Shown here piece after piece: positions 1 through 7,674 of a stretch of DNA of 59,776 nucleotides. The notes beneath the pieces were generated by a model that did not search any database, had not been told where the DNA came from, and saw only the letters and a program-made list of their open reading frames with translations. The stretch is from CAG-698 sp964385755 (lineage in GTDB: Bacteria; Bacillota_I; Bacilli_A; ML615J-28; CAG-698), in the NCBI GenBank assembly GCA_964385755.1, contig CAYLPZ010000012.1, positions 1 through 59,776 of the forward strand, read 5' to 3'. The translations under genes were made by a program, and so were the position numbers. Position 1 is the first letter of the stretch. Each line of letters starts with the position of its first letter.

Positions 1-18
1 AATAATCATATTTGTTAG

Positions 19-255
19 TACATATTTTTCAAAAAAATAAGGTGGCAAAGTCGGGAAATTAAAAATATTAAAGTAAAAATTAATGGTAATGAAAAACATA
101 AAAAAGGTAGTATGTCACTTTTAGAAAAGAATGTATTTGAATATTATAAAAGTGGTTATCATCCTAAAGAAATTTCTCTAATGTTAGAAATGGATATATC
201 TGTAATATATAATGCGTTAAAACGAGCAAAAAAGAAAAATGGTGCGAATAAATAA
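19..255 (+). CDS. Sigma-70 family factor, C-terminal region 4 fragment (SigH-like), possibly frameshifted
   Basis: The open frame encodes a helix-turn-helix of sigma region 4 type: an E-K-x-V-F-E-Y-Y-K-S-G-Y stretch, then K-E-I-S and N-A-L-K-R-A-K-K-K. In SigH the matching part ends in DNALQR-type residues. In Bacillus, sigH lies directly upstream of rpmG-secE-nusG, as here, so a SigH remnant is the best reading. The frame is closed by TAG at 16-18, and the first ATG is at 109, with AAAAAAGG just before it. A run of seven A at 31-37 lies where a shift to frame 2 would extend the protein toward the window edge. It could be a pseudogene, a sequencing slip, or a short standalone protein of 48 residues. 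Confidence 0.42.
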   Translation, partial: YIFFKKIRWQSREIKNIKVKINGNEKHKKGSMSLLEKNVFEYYKSGYHPKEISLMLEMDISVIYNALKRAKKKNGANK

Positions 256-280
256 GATAATTTATTACATGATATTCATA

Positions 281-309
281 TTGACATTTTAATAATAAAA
301 TGATATAAT
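281..309 (+). promoter_or_regulatory. Promoter of rpmG-secE-nusG
   Basis: TTGACA at 281-286 and TATAAT at 304-309 are separated by 17 bases. This is a full consensus housekeeping promoter placed 23 bases before rpmG. Confidence 0.8.
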
Positions 310-331
310 AATCAAAGGAATTGGTGAACAT

Positions 332-481
332 ATGAGAGAAAAAGTGATTTTAATTTGTGAAGAGTGTTTATCTCGTAACTATACAATTGAAAAGAATAAA
401 CTTGCAAATCCACAACGTATTGAAATCAAAAAATTCTGTAAAAGATGTAATAAACATACTGTTCACAAAGAAACTAAGTAA
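332..481 (+). CDS. rpmG: 50S ribosomal protein L33 (zinc-binding form)
   Basis: This 49-residue protein is a small component of the large ribosomal subunit near the E site. Two CxxC pairs (residues 9-12 and 36-39) mark it as the zinc-binding, C+ form of L33, a usual length for the family. The ATG start gives the canonical MREK-type N-terminus. It is the first gene after a consensus promoter and is followed by secE and nusG, the same order as in Bacillus. Because C+ L33 is zinc-dependent, many Firmicutes also carry a zinc-free copy elsewhere. None is seen in this window. Confidence 0.95.
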   Translation: MREKVILICEECLSRNYTIEKNKLANPQRIEIKKFCKRCNKHTVHKETK

Positions 482-501
482 TATTACAATTGGAGGATAT
501 C

Positions 502-939
502 ATGGCAGAACAACAAAAAGAAAAAGGTTTAATGAAGATATTAGCAAAAGAGTATAGATATGAAGGGCTTATTCTATTAGTCTTAGGATTAGTTGTAGTA
601 GTTTTAGGTACACTTATTTTAACTGGTATAGCAACTGATGGAAAAGAAGGATTAGTAGTTAATGAGAACTTTTTCTTCCTTGGAGAATATCCTTTAGCAT
701 TTGCTTGGATTTTGATTATCGTAGGAGCTATTGGAATTATTTTAGCAATCGGACCATATTATAAACCTTCTATTTCAGAAGTTAAAAAAGTTACATGGCC
801 TAGCAAAAAAGAAATGTTAAAGAATTCACTTATTACACTTGCATTTATCGCTATCATTGCATTATTGTTTGTTGGATATGATGCAATCTTAACTCAAGTA
901 GTAAAACTATTCAAATGGTTTGCTGGAGTAATTAGATAG
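502..939 (+). CDS. secE: Preprotein translocase subunit SecE, three-segment form
   Basis: SecE clamps SecY in the plasma-membrane protein translocation channel. The conserved core is at the C-terminus: S-E-V-K-K-V-T-W-P-S (residues 92-101), an amphipathic helix and then a membrane segment at about 108-128. Most Firmicute SecE proteins are about 60 residues with this core only. Here 145 residues include two extra N-terminal membrane segments (about 21-43 and 57-84), the arrangement known from E. coli SecE. GGAGG at 492-496 sits 5 bases before ATG 502 and excludes the in-frame TTG at 490. The gene lies in an rpmG-secE-nusG operon. Confidence 0.93.
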   Translation: MAEQQKEKGLMKILAKEYRYEGLILLVLGLVVVVLGTLILTGIATDGKEGLVVNENFFFLGEYPLAFAWILIIVGAIGIILAIGPYYKPSISEVKKVTWPSKKEMLKNSLITLAFIAIIALLFVGYDAILTQVVKLFKWFAGVIR

Positions 940-956
940 TTTATTAGGTTGCTCAT

Positions 957-1499
957 ATGGAAGAAAGATATTGGTATGTAGTTCAAACTTCTCCTGGATT
1001 TGAAAATGCTGTAAAGAGAAATCTTGAGCGTCGTATTGAATCTATGAAGATGAGTGATTTGATATTTAATGTTTTAGTCCCTGAAAGAGTAGTAGTTTCA
1101 AAAAATGCTAAAGGGGAAACAAAAGAAAAAATAGAAACGATTCATCCTGGTTATGTGTTTGTTGATATGATAGTAACAAATGAATCATGGTTCATGGTTC
1201 GTAATACACCATCTGTTACTGGATTCCTTGGATCAAGTGGTGGTGGTGCAAAACCTGTTCCACTATCTGATGATGAAATCTTACCTGTGCTTAAAGCTTG
1301 TGGTGTTTCAATCAAAAAAGAATTTGCTGGAAAAGTTGGCGATAAGGTTGAAATAGTACGCGGTGATTTTGTTGGTCAATCTGGAACAATTGGTGCCATT
1401 GATAACTCTAAAGAACTTGTTAAGGTTGTTATTGAAGGATTTGGTGGTAGCGCTACTATTGAACTTGGTTATGATGATATTAAAATAACTAATATGTAA
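957..1499 (+). CDS. nusG: Transcription termination/antitermination factor NusG
   Basis: NusG binds RNA polymerase across the cleft and affects pausing, termination and coupling with ribosomes. The 180-residue protein has the N-terminal NGN domain (W-Y-V-V-Q-T-S-P-G-F-E near the start, H-P-G-Y-V-F-V at about 61-70). It is followed by a C-terminal KOW domain in which G-D-F-V-G-Q-S-G is the typical turn. Length and order fit the family. It ends the rpmG-secE-nusG transcript and is followed at once by a strong terminator. The ribosome binding site is weak (AGGTTG), so translation may be coupled to secE, 17 bases upstream. Confidence 0.96.
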   Translation: MEERYWYVVQTSPGFENAVKRNLERRIESMKMSDLIFNVLVPERVVVSKNAKGETKEKIETIHPGYVFVDMIVTNESWFMVRNTPSVTGFLGSSGGGAKPVPLSDDEILPVLKACGVSIKKEFAGKVGDKVEIVRGDFVGQSGTIGAIDNSKELVKVVIEGFGGSATIELGYDDIKITNM

Positions 1500-1520
1500 T
1501 ATCAACTAAAGAAATTAGAA

Positions 1521-1547
1521 GCATTTCAATTTTGAAATGCTTTTTTT
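1521..1547 (+). terminator. Intrinsic terminator after nusG
   Basis: GCATTTCA (1521-1528) pairs with TGAAATGC (1533-1540), followed by seven T. It separates nusG from serC. Confidence 0.88.
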
Positions 1548-1618
1548 AATTTATTTTTTTAATTATGTACTAAAGTATGATATAATAAACGTAATATAAT
1601 AATTTGGAGGCGATTGCT

Positions 1619-2716
1619 TTGGAAAAAATCAATAAATATAATCGAGTGTATAACTTTGCAGCAGGTCCTGCTACACTTCCTGTAGAAGTCCTAGAAGAAG
1701 CAAGAGATGAGATGCTAAACTATAAAAACACTGGTATGTCTGTTATGGAGATGAGTCACCGCTCAAAAATGTATGAAGAGATTATCACAAGTGCAGAAAA
1801 TGATTTGCGAAAATTATTAAATATACCTGATGATTATCATGTTTTATTTATGCAAGGCGGAGGAACAACACAATTTGCTTGCGTTCCACTTCATTTGCTT
1901 GAAAATTGTGGCGGTTATATTTTAACAGGCCATTGGGCGAAAAAAGCAATGGATGAAGCTAAAAAATATGGAAATGTAAAAGTTTTAGCAACAAGTGAAA
2001 AAGATGGTTTTAAATTAATTCCTGATTGTAAAGAACTTGATACTGATGATGTAGATTATGTCTATTATTGTGATAATAATACGATTTATGGTACTAAATT
2101 TAAAGAAATACCAAATACAAATGGCAAAACATTAGTGTGCGATATGTCCTCATGCTTCTTATCGGAAATGTTTGATGTTACAAAATATGGGATAGTTTTT
2201 GCGGGGGCACAAAAAAATGTTGGGCCAGCCGGAGTGACTATTGTGATAATTAGGGATGATTTAGTAAATAAATGTAAAGATTTTACTCCTACTTTGTTAC
2301 AATATAAAGTGCAAGCAGATAAGAAAAGTCTTTATAATACACCACCAGCATATAATATTTATATTTGTGGTAAAGTATTTAAGTTTTTACTTAATAATGG
2401 TGGACTTAAAGAAATGGAAAAAAAGAATAATGAAAAAGCTAAACTACTTTATGATTACTTAGATCAAAGCTCTTTCTACACTCCTAGAGTTAATAAAGAT
2501 TCTCGTAGTCTAATGAATGTAGTATTTTATACACCAAATGAAGAACTAGATTTAAAATTTGTAAAAGAAGCTAGTGAAAATGGGTTATTAAATCTTAAAG
2601 GACATAAGGTACTTGGTGGTCTTCGCGCAAGCATATACAATGCTATGCCAAAAGAAGGAGTAGAAGCTTTAATTAAGTTTATGAAAAAATTTGAGGAGGA
2701 AAATAATGGCATATAA
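1619..2716 (+). CDS. serC: Phosphoserine aminotransferase
   Basis: SerC converts 3-phosphohydroxypyruvate and glutamate to phosphoserine and 2-oxoglutarate, the second step of serine synthesis. The protein begins with the family signature Y-N-F-A-A-G-P-A and carries the PLP lysine in G-A-Q-K-N-V-G-P-A-G (Lys199), plus M-S-H-R-S near residue 45. At 365 residues it is full length. GGAGG at 1606-1610 favours the TTG at 1619 over the in-frame TTG at 1604, which lies inside the binding site. It overlaps serA by 11 bases, so the pair is translationally coupled. A TATAAT at 1581-1586 probably starts the transcript. Confidence 0.94.
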   Translation: MEKINKYNRVYNFAAGPATLPVEVLEEARDEMLNYKNTGMSVMEMSHRSKMYEEIITSAENDLRKLLNIPDDYHVLFMQGGGTTQFACVPLHLLENCGGYILTGHWAKKAMDEAKKYGNVKVLATSEKDGFKLIPDCKELDTDDVDYVYYCDNNTIYGTKFKEIPNTNGKTLVCDMSSCFLSEMFDVTKYGIVFAGAQKNVGPAGVTIVIIRDDLVNKCKDFTPTLLQYKVQADKKSLYNTPPAYNIYICGKVFKFLLNNGGLKEMEKKNNEKAKLLYDYLDQSSFYTPRVNKDSRSLMNVVFYTPNEELDLKFVKEASENGLLNLKGHKVLGGLRASIYNAMPKEGVEALIKFMKKFEEENNGI

Positions 2717-3869
2717 AATAAATTGCTACAATGTTATAAAAAATGAAGCATTAAAATTACTAACTGATCGCTATGAAATGAGTGATTTAGAAACGGCAGA
2801 TGGAGTACTAATTCGCTCAACTAATATCCTAAACTTAGATATGCCAAAAAGTGTATTAGCGATTGCTCGTGCTGGTGTTGGTGTAAATACAATTCCTTTT
2901 AAACGCTATGGAAAAGAAGGTATAGTGGTTTTTAACACTCCTGGTGCTAATGCAAATGGTGTAAAAGAAATGACAATTTTAGGTTTGATACTTGCGGAAA
3001 GAGATATTATCGGGAGTATTGATTGGGTTAAAAGTATGAAAGACAATAGTGATATTGTTGAAGTAGTAGAAAAGAAAAAATCTGCATACGCAGGTTATGA
3101 GGTTAAAGGTCGTAAACTTGGCGTGATCGGACTTGGCGCAATAGGTGGTTTAGTTGCTAATAGTGCAATAGACATGGGAATGACTGTTTATGGTTACGAT
3201 CCATATATTTCAATCAGCCATGCATGGGGACTATCAAAAAACATTAACCGCGTAACAAGTCTAGAAAAGATTTTTGAAGTGTCTGATATAATAACAATCC
3301 ACGTTCCGTTAAACGAATCTACACGAAATATGATAGATAAAAAAGCATTTTCAAAGATGAAAGATGGCGTTGTTTTTATCAATTTTGCTAGAGATGAATT
3401 GGTTAACGCAGATGCAATTGAAGAAGCTTTAGAAAGTGGAAAGGTGAATAAATATATTTCAGACTTTCCTACTCCTAGAACTGTAAAAATGAAAAATACT
3501 ATTGTAATTCCGCACTTAGGTGGCTCAACACTAGAGTCAGAGAATAATTGCGCAATTATGGCAGTAGAAGAATTAAAAGATTATTTGGAAAATGGAAATA
3601 TCATTAATTCAGTAAATTATCCAAATGTTGATGCGGGAATATGCATAAGCAAACAAAGACTTACTATAAATCATTTAAATCTCCCTGGTATGATAAATAG
3701 ATTCACTTCTTTTTTGAGTGATAAAAAAATTAATATAGCTAGAATGTATAACAATAGTTTAGATGACCTTGCTTATACTATTTTTGATTTAGATGATGAT
3801 ATTGATGAAAATATTATTGAGGATTTAACTAAAATAAATGGTGTTTTAAAAGTACGTAAAATAAAGTAG
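2706..3869 (+). CDS. serA: D-3-phosphoglycerate dehydrogenase with C-terminal ACT domain
   Basis: SerA oxidises 3-phosphoglycerate to 3-phosphohydroxypyruvate with NAD, the first step of serine synthesis. The nucleotide-binding loop is G-V-I-G-L-G-A-I-G-G at about 138-147. The catalytic Arg lies in I-N-F-A-R-D-E-L-V-N and the catalytic His in I-P-H-L-G-G-S-T. The last 65 or so residues (N-L-P-G-M-I-N-R then L-D-D-D-I-D-E-N) resemble an ACT domain, which binds serine for feedback control in related enzymes. Length is 387 residues. The start is ATG 2706 after GAGGAGG, inside the end of serC. No serB is visible nearby. Confidence 0.93.
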   Translation: MAYKINCYNVIKNEALKLLTDRYEMSDLETADGVLIRSTNILNLDMPKSVLAIARAGVGVNTIPFKRYGKEGIVVFNTPGANANGVKEMTILGLILAERDIIGSIDWVKSMKDNSDIVEVVEKKKSAYAGYEVKGRKLGVIGLGAIGGLVANSAIDMGMTVYGYDPYISISHAWGLSKNINRVTSLEKIFEVSDIITIHVPLNESTRNMIDKKAFSKMKDGVVFINFARDELVNADAIEEALESGKVNKYISDFPTPRTVKMKNTIVIPHLGGSTLESENNCAIMAVEELKDYLENGNIINSVNYPNVDAGICISKQRLTINHLNLPGMINRFTSFLSDKKINIARMYNNSLDDLAYTIFDLDDDIDENIIEDLTKINGVLKVRKIK

Positions 3870-3877
3870 GTGTTTTT

Positions 3878-4657
3878 ATGAAAATAGGAATGCCAATATT
3901 ATATGAATATAATTCTATACTAGAAAATCTAATTCTTGCAAATAGACTTGGTTATGATTTCGTTGAATTAAATTTAAACTTTGGATATTGCAAAGAAGAG
4001 TTGTTAGATAAGAAAAAAATTAAAATAATAAAAAAATACTTAGAAGAAAATAATCTTGATGTGACAATTCATTTCTTTGATGAAGCTGACTTTGCACAAG
4101 ATAAAGAAATAACTAACGCATATCTTAAAATATTAAAAAAGTATATAAAAAGTTTTAAGTATTTAAACATGAAACTAATGAACTTTCATATAAATGTAGG
4201 ACCAATTGTTACTATCTCTGGGGTTAAAAACTATATTTATGAGAAAGAATATCAAAACTACATTAAAAGACTTATAGATAATCTAAAGGTGATAGAAAAA
4301 GTCGGTAAAAGATACAACGTCCAATTGGTTTTAGAAAATACAAAAACTCCATCATTCATTGAAAGAACATATTATGATTTACAAAAAGAAGGTTTTAGCT
4401 TCAATTATGATGTAGGCCATGATTATATGGAAAATGAATTTTTACGTGAGTTTTATGAAAAAAAGATGCTTACATCTTTAAAAGAAATGCATATTCATGA
4501 TAGTAACAAAAAACAAGATCACCTAGCAATAGGCAGTGGAACAATGGACATAAAATACTTTAAAGAAATTGCAAAGGAAAATGAAGTATATGCACTTTTA
4601 GAAGTTAAATCAAGTGATGATATTATTTCATCAATTGAGATATTTAAGAATTTATAA
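3878..4657 (+). CDS. TIM-barrel sugar phosphate isomerase/epimerase-like protein
   Basis: The protein has 259 residues and a xylose-isomerase-like / AP-endonuclease-2 barrel pattern. It begins K-I-G-M-P-I-L-Y-E-Y, then G-Y-D-F-V-E-L-N-L. It ends with likely metal ligands in L-E-N-T, Y-D-V-G-H-D, M-H-I-H-D, G-S-G-T-M-D and L-L-E-V-K. Members include hexulose epimerases, endonuclease IV and many uncharacterised isomerases. The substrate cannot be read from sequence. It follows serA by 8 bases and shares its transcript, so a role around three-carbon or serine-derived metabolites is possible but unproven. It is not Nfo-like enough to call a DNA repair enzyme. Confidence 0.75.
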   Translation: MKIGMPILYEYNSILENLILANRLGYDFVELNLNFGYCKEELLDKKKIKIIKKYLEENNLDVTIHFFDEADFAQDKEITNAYLKILKKYIKSFKYLNMKLMNFHINVGPIVTISGVKNYIYEKEYQNYIKRLIDNLKVIEKVGKRYNVQLVLENTKTPSFIERTYYDLQKEGFSFNYDVGHDYMENEFLREFYEKKMLTSLKEMHIHDSNKKQDHLAIGSGTMDIKYFKEIAKENEVYALLEVKSSDDIISSIEIFKNL

Positions 4658-4663
4658 AAAAAG

Positions 4664-4687
4664 TCACAGTGTAAACTGTGATTTTTT
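4664..4687. terminator. Bidirectional terminator between the serA operon and cca
   Basis: TCACAGT (4664-4670) pairs with ACTGTGA (4675-4681). Six T follow on the plus strand, and seven A precede the stem (4656-4662), which serve the minus strand. Confidence 0.85.
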
Positions 4688-4688
4688 A

Positions 4689-6038
4689 TTATTTTATTTT
4701 CTGTTTTGCGAAATTTAAAACTTGCTTAAGTGCATCTTTTTTATTCACACCAGAAAGTCTAAGAGAGGTAGCAAAGTCTAATAATTCTTTCATTTCTTTT
4801 GATTCACTAATGCCATTTTCAAGTAAATCTTTCCCTGTTACATAAGGCTTAGAAATGACTTCATTATATATTTTTAGTTTTTCAAGTTGTTCATTAAAGC
4901 AGTCATAGTAATTTTCTGTGATACGTCCTTCGTTATCTGCTCTTGCCACATATAATAAATCTAAAGGGTTTATAGAAGTGAAAAATAGCTTATTAAAAGC
5001 TTTTTGCTTTGCCTTATTTCTAATATATAAGTTGGGCTTCATGTGTAAAAGAACCATATTTTTAACATAATTAATTATCATTTTTTCATTAGTTATTCGT
5101 TTTAATAATTTTTCAGCTAAATTTACACCTTCTTCACTATGAAATAGAGAAGTAATCTTTCCGTTTTCGTCTTTTGTACAAACTGCTTTTCCTAGATCGT
5201 GGCAAAGAAGAGAAAGCATAAAACTTAGAGGATTAGATACTTTGCTTATGTATTTTGTTCCACAATCTAAAACGAGCATGGTATGGTTCCAAACGCTTCC
5301 TTCTTTGTGATAAATAGGGCTTTGATTTATTTTTTGTAACGCTTTTATTTCAGGAAAAAAATCATCAAGTTTATTCATTTTATCTAAATATTCAAAGAAT
5401 ATTGATGGTTTATTAGATTTTAATAATGCTTTTTTAAGTTCTTCAAATACTCTTTCTTTAGAAAGCGTTGTAACATCAATAGTTTTGCAAAGGTTAATTG
5501 TTTGGTCACAAATAGTAAAGTTAAACCTAGAAGCAAATTGACATGCTCTTAAGACTCTTAGTGGATCTTCAACAAAAGTAGAATCATTAATATGTCTTAT
5601 TATCTTATTTTCAAGGTCTTTGATTCCACCAAAATGATCAATAATTTCTAAGGTAAGAACATTTTGCATAATACTATTAATTGTGAAGTCACGACGAATT
5701 GATGAATAGTATGTTCCAAGATTAGGCGAAACTGTAATATCAAAATCCACGTGAGAATCTCCATTTTTTATTTCTGTTCGTGGTAAAGCAAAATCAATAT
5801 CGTAATTATCAAGATGATATACACCAAAACTTTTGCCAAAGTAATTAACTTTACCAAAAATAGAAAGAATAGAAATGAGTAATTCAGGTGTAATATTGTG
5901 AATTTCAATATCACAATCTTTACTATCTATTCCCATTATTTTATCTCTTACGTAGCCGCCAACGTAGTAACATGTACCACCATGTTTTGCTATCTCACGT
6001 GCAAATTTATTGATTAATTCTAAATAATTATTATTCAT
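4689..6038 (-). CDS. cca: CCA-adding tRNA nucleotidyltransferase with HD domain
   Basis: This enzyme builds or repairs the CCA end of tRNA. The class II nucleotidyltransferase motif is Y-Y-V-G-G-Y-V-R-D (residues 24-32) followed by the metal-binding pair D-C-D (41 and 43). The R-R-D-F-T-I-N-S template motif and the D-P-L-R-V-L-R-A motif follow. An HD domain is seen as W-N-H-T-M then L-C-H-D-L-G-K-A, the arrangement found in HD-type CCA enzymes. At 449 residues it is full length. A TAGGA site three to five bases before ATG 6038 favours this start over an in-frame ATG at 6062. Poly(A) polymerase is the main alternative within the family. Confidence 0.9.
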   Translation of the reverse strand: MNNNYLELINKFAREIAKHGGTCYYVGGYVRDKIMGIDSKDCDIEIHNITPELLISILSIFGKVNYFGKSFGVYHLDNYDIDFALPRTEIKNGDSHVDFDITVSPNLGTYYSSIRRDFTINSIMQNVLTLEIIDHFGGIKDLENKIIRHINDSTFVEDPLRVLRACQFASRFNFTICDQTINLCKTIDVTTLSKERVFEELKKALLKSNKPSIFFEYLDKMNKLDDFFPEIKALQKINQSPIYHKEGSVWNHTMLVLDCGTKYISKVSNPLSFMLSLLCHDLGKAVCTKDENGKITSLFHSEEGVNLAEKLLKRITNEKMIINYVKNMVLLHMKPNLYIRNKAKQKAFNKLFFTSINPLDLLYVARADNEGRITENYYDCFNEQLEKLKIYNEVISKPYVTGKDLLENGISESKEMKELLDFATSLRLSGVNKKDALKQVLNFAKQKIK

Positions 6039-6124
6039 ATTTTTCCTACTATTATATATCAATCTTATATGCTAATTATATCAAATATTAATATTTAAGT
6101 AAAGAAAAAAAGGTAAAAAAAATA

Positions 6125-6153
6125 TTGACAATCATGTGTAAATTTAGTATAAT
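6125..6153 (+). promoter_or_regulatory. Promoter of the rplK operon
   Basis: TTGACA (6125-6130) and TATAAT (6148-6153) have a 17-base spacer. It reads away from cca and gives a leader of about 90 bases before rplK. Confidence 0.85.
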
Positions 6154-6192
6154 AAATAAGGTGCGTTAATCACACATACTATTTTATTATTA

Positions 6193-6221
6193 GTGGGAGA
6201 GCAAAAAAACTCAAATACCAC
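6193..6221 (+). promoter_or_regulatory. Putative L1-binding leader hairpin before rplK
   Basis: GTGG (6193-6196) pairs with CCAC (6218-6221), and inside it GAG (6199-6201) with CTC (6210-6212). The GTGGGAG start resembles the second hairpin before rplA at 6748-6772. Ribosomal protein L1 represses its own operon in bacteria by binding a site of this kind. The match here is by eye. Confidence 0.5.
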
Positions 6222-6248
6222 ATCACGGACAAAAAGGAGGTGTGTCTC

Positions 6249-6677
6249 GTGGCTTCGAAAAAAATTACGAAAGTTGTAAAACTACAACTTAATGCAGGTA
6301 AAGCAACACCAGCTCCACCAGTTGGACCAGTATTATCACCTACAGGTATTAATACTCAACAATTTTGCGTGAAGTTCAATGATCAAACAAAAGATATGGT
6401 TGGTTACATGATCCCTGTAATTGTTACAGTTTATGATGATCGTTCATTTTCTTTCATCACAAAGACTCCACCAGCATCTGACTTATTAAAGAAAGCTGCT
6501 GGAATTGAAAGTGGTTCTTCAAACGCTAAGAAGATTAAAGTTGCTACTATTTCTCGTGAAAAAATCAAAGAAATCGCTACAACTAAATTACCTGACTTAA
6601 GCGCATACACAGTTGAAGCTGGTATGAAGATTATTGAAGGAACTGCAAGAAATATGGGAATTGTTGTTGAAGATTAA
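6249..6677 (+). CDS. rplK: 50S ribosomal protein L11
   Basis: L11 forms the GTPase-associated stalk base of the large subunit with 23S rRNA and L10. It contributes to factor function and the stringent response. The 142-residue protein has the conserved proline-rich loop K-A-T-P-A-P-P-V-G-P and the C-terminal RNA-binding domain with K-T-P-P-A-S-D-L-L. AAGGAGG at 6234-6240 lies eight bases before GTG 6249, which is taken as the start instead of upstream in-frame codons. It opens the rplK-rplA-rplJ-rplL group. Confidence 0.96.
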   Translation: MASKKITKVVKLQLNAGKATPAPPVGPVLSPTGINTQQFCVKFNDQTKDMVGYMIPVIVTVYDDRSFSFITKTPPASDLLKKAAGIESGSSNAKKIKVATISREKIKEIATTKLPDLSAYTVEAGMKIIEGTARNMGIVVED

Positions 6678-6747
6678 TTATTTATTTTAAAAATTTAAAC
6701 AATGAAGATTCAAAACCCCAAATAAAGTTGAACACTCAACTTAACCT

Positions 6748-6772
6748 GTGGGAGGAATTTCCGTTAGACCAC
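6748..6772 (+). promoter_or_regulatory. Putative L1-binding leader hairpin before rplA
   Basis: GTGG (6748-6751) pairs with CCAC (6769-6772) and the inner GGAA (6754-6757) with TTCC (6759-6762), leaving GTTAGA unpaired. This matches the general look of L1 mRNA targets that mimic its 23S site. A second hairpin, AAGTTGA/TCAACTT (6725-6742), lies just upstream. Confidence 0.6.
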
Positions 6773-6789
6773 ATTAAGGAGGAAAAAAT

Positions 6790-7491
6790 ATGGCTAAAAA
6801 AGGTAAAAAATATCAAGAAGCTGCTAAATTAGTTGATCGCAGTAAAAGATATGATCTTAATGAAGCTGTAGAATTAGCAAAAAAGACAAGTGTTACTAAA
6901 TTTGATGGAACTGTTGAACTAGCATTCAAGATGAACTTAGATTCTCGTAAAGCTGATCAAAACTTACGTGGAGCAATCGTTCTTCCTCATGGAACTGGTA
7001 AAACTCGTTCTGTATTAGTATTAACTAAATCACCAGAAAAACAAAAGAATGCAACTGAAGCAGGAGCTGATTATGTTGGTGATGCAGAATACATCGAAAA
7101 AATCAAAAATGGTTGGTTTGAATTTGATGTTATCGTAGCAACACCTGATATGATGGGTGAACTTGGACGTTTAGGTAAAATTTTAGGTCCTAAAGGTTTA
7201 ATGCCAAATGCAAAAACTGGTACTGTAACAATGGATATCACAAAAGCAGTTAATGAAATTAAAGCTGGTAAAGTTGAATATCGTGTTGACAAAACTGGTA
7301 ACATTCAATGTTTAGTTGGTAAAACAAGTTTTGATACTGTTAAACTAATTGAAAATATTCGCGTAGTTTATAACACAATTATCAAACTTAAACCATCAAC
7401 TGTTAAAGGTGTTTACATGAAAAATATGGCTATTTCTACTACAATGGGTCCTGGTATCAAAGTTAACCAAGATTTAGTATTAGCAAAATAA
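6790..7491 (+). CDS. rplA: 50S ribosomal protein L1
   Basis: L1 forms the mobile stalk that guides deacylated tRNA out of the E site, and it usually represses translation of its own operon. At 233 residues it is full length. The RNA-binding signatures are visible: K-F-D-G-T-V-E-L near residue 40 and the G-R-L-G-K-I-L-G-P-K-G-L-M-P-N segment near 130-145. AGGAGG lies just before ATG 6790. It follows rplK across a 112-base gap that contains a predicted L1 target hairpin, consistent with feedback control. Confidence 0.96.
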   Translation: MAKKGKKYQEAAKLVDRSKRYDLNEAVELAKKTSVTKFDGTVELAFKMNLDSRKADQNLRGAIVLPHGTGKTRSVLVLTKSPEKQKNATEAGADYVGDAEYIEKIKNGWFEFDVIVATPDMMGELGRLGKILGPKGLMPNAKTGTVTMDITKAVNEIKAGKVEYRVDKTGNIQCLVGKTSFDTVKLIENIRVVYNTIIKLKPSTVKGVYMKNMAISTTMGPGIKVNQDLVLAK

Positions 7492-7567
7492 TTCAAAAAC
7501 TAGTTTTAAATAACTAAGATAGTAAAAGCAAAATTAAAACCATAAAAATAAAATAGTTTGATTATTC

Positions 7568-7662
7568 GCCGTAGACAGTAGGTGCGAAAGCTTAATTTCC
7601 TACCGAGGTTTAAAAAAGTTCTCTTTACCTCTTTTTGTCTACCAAAAAGAGGTTTAATTTTT
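7568..7662 (+). promoter_or_regulatory. L10-type leader RNA with attenuator before rplJ
   Basis: The leader contains GTAGG (near 7579-7583) facing CCTAC (7600-7604) with ACCGAGGT after it, the look of Firmicute L10 leaders that bind the L10(L12)4 complex. It ends in a strong hairpin CCTCTTTTTG (7628-7637) / CAAAAAGAGG (7643-7652) followed by TTTAATTTTT. This can act as a terminator. Excess L10-L12 would then stop transcription before rplJ. Confidence 0.82.
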
Positions 7663-7674
7663 AAGGAGGTAAAA

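Noticed and set aside
3878..4657. Endonuclease IV (nfo)
   Set aside because: The barrel motifs are only generally similar, and the nine-ligand zinc pattern of Nfo cannot be followed.
7582..7674. N-terminal extension of L10
   Set aside because: It lies inside the L10 leader RNA and its terminator; AAGGAGGT and the family start fix ATG 7675.
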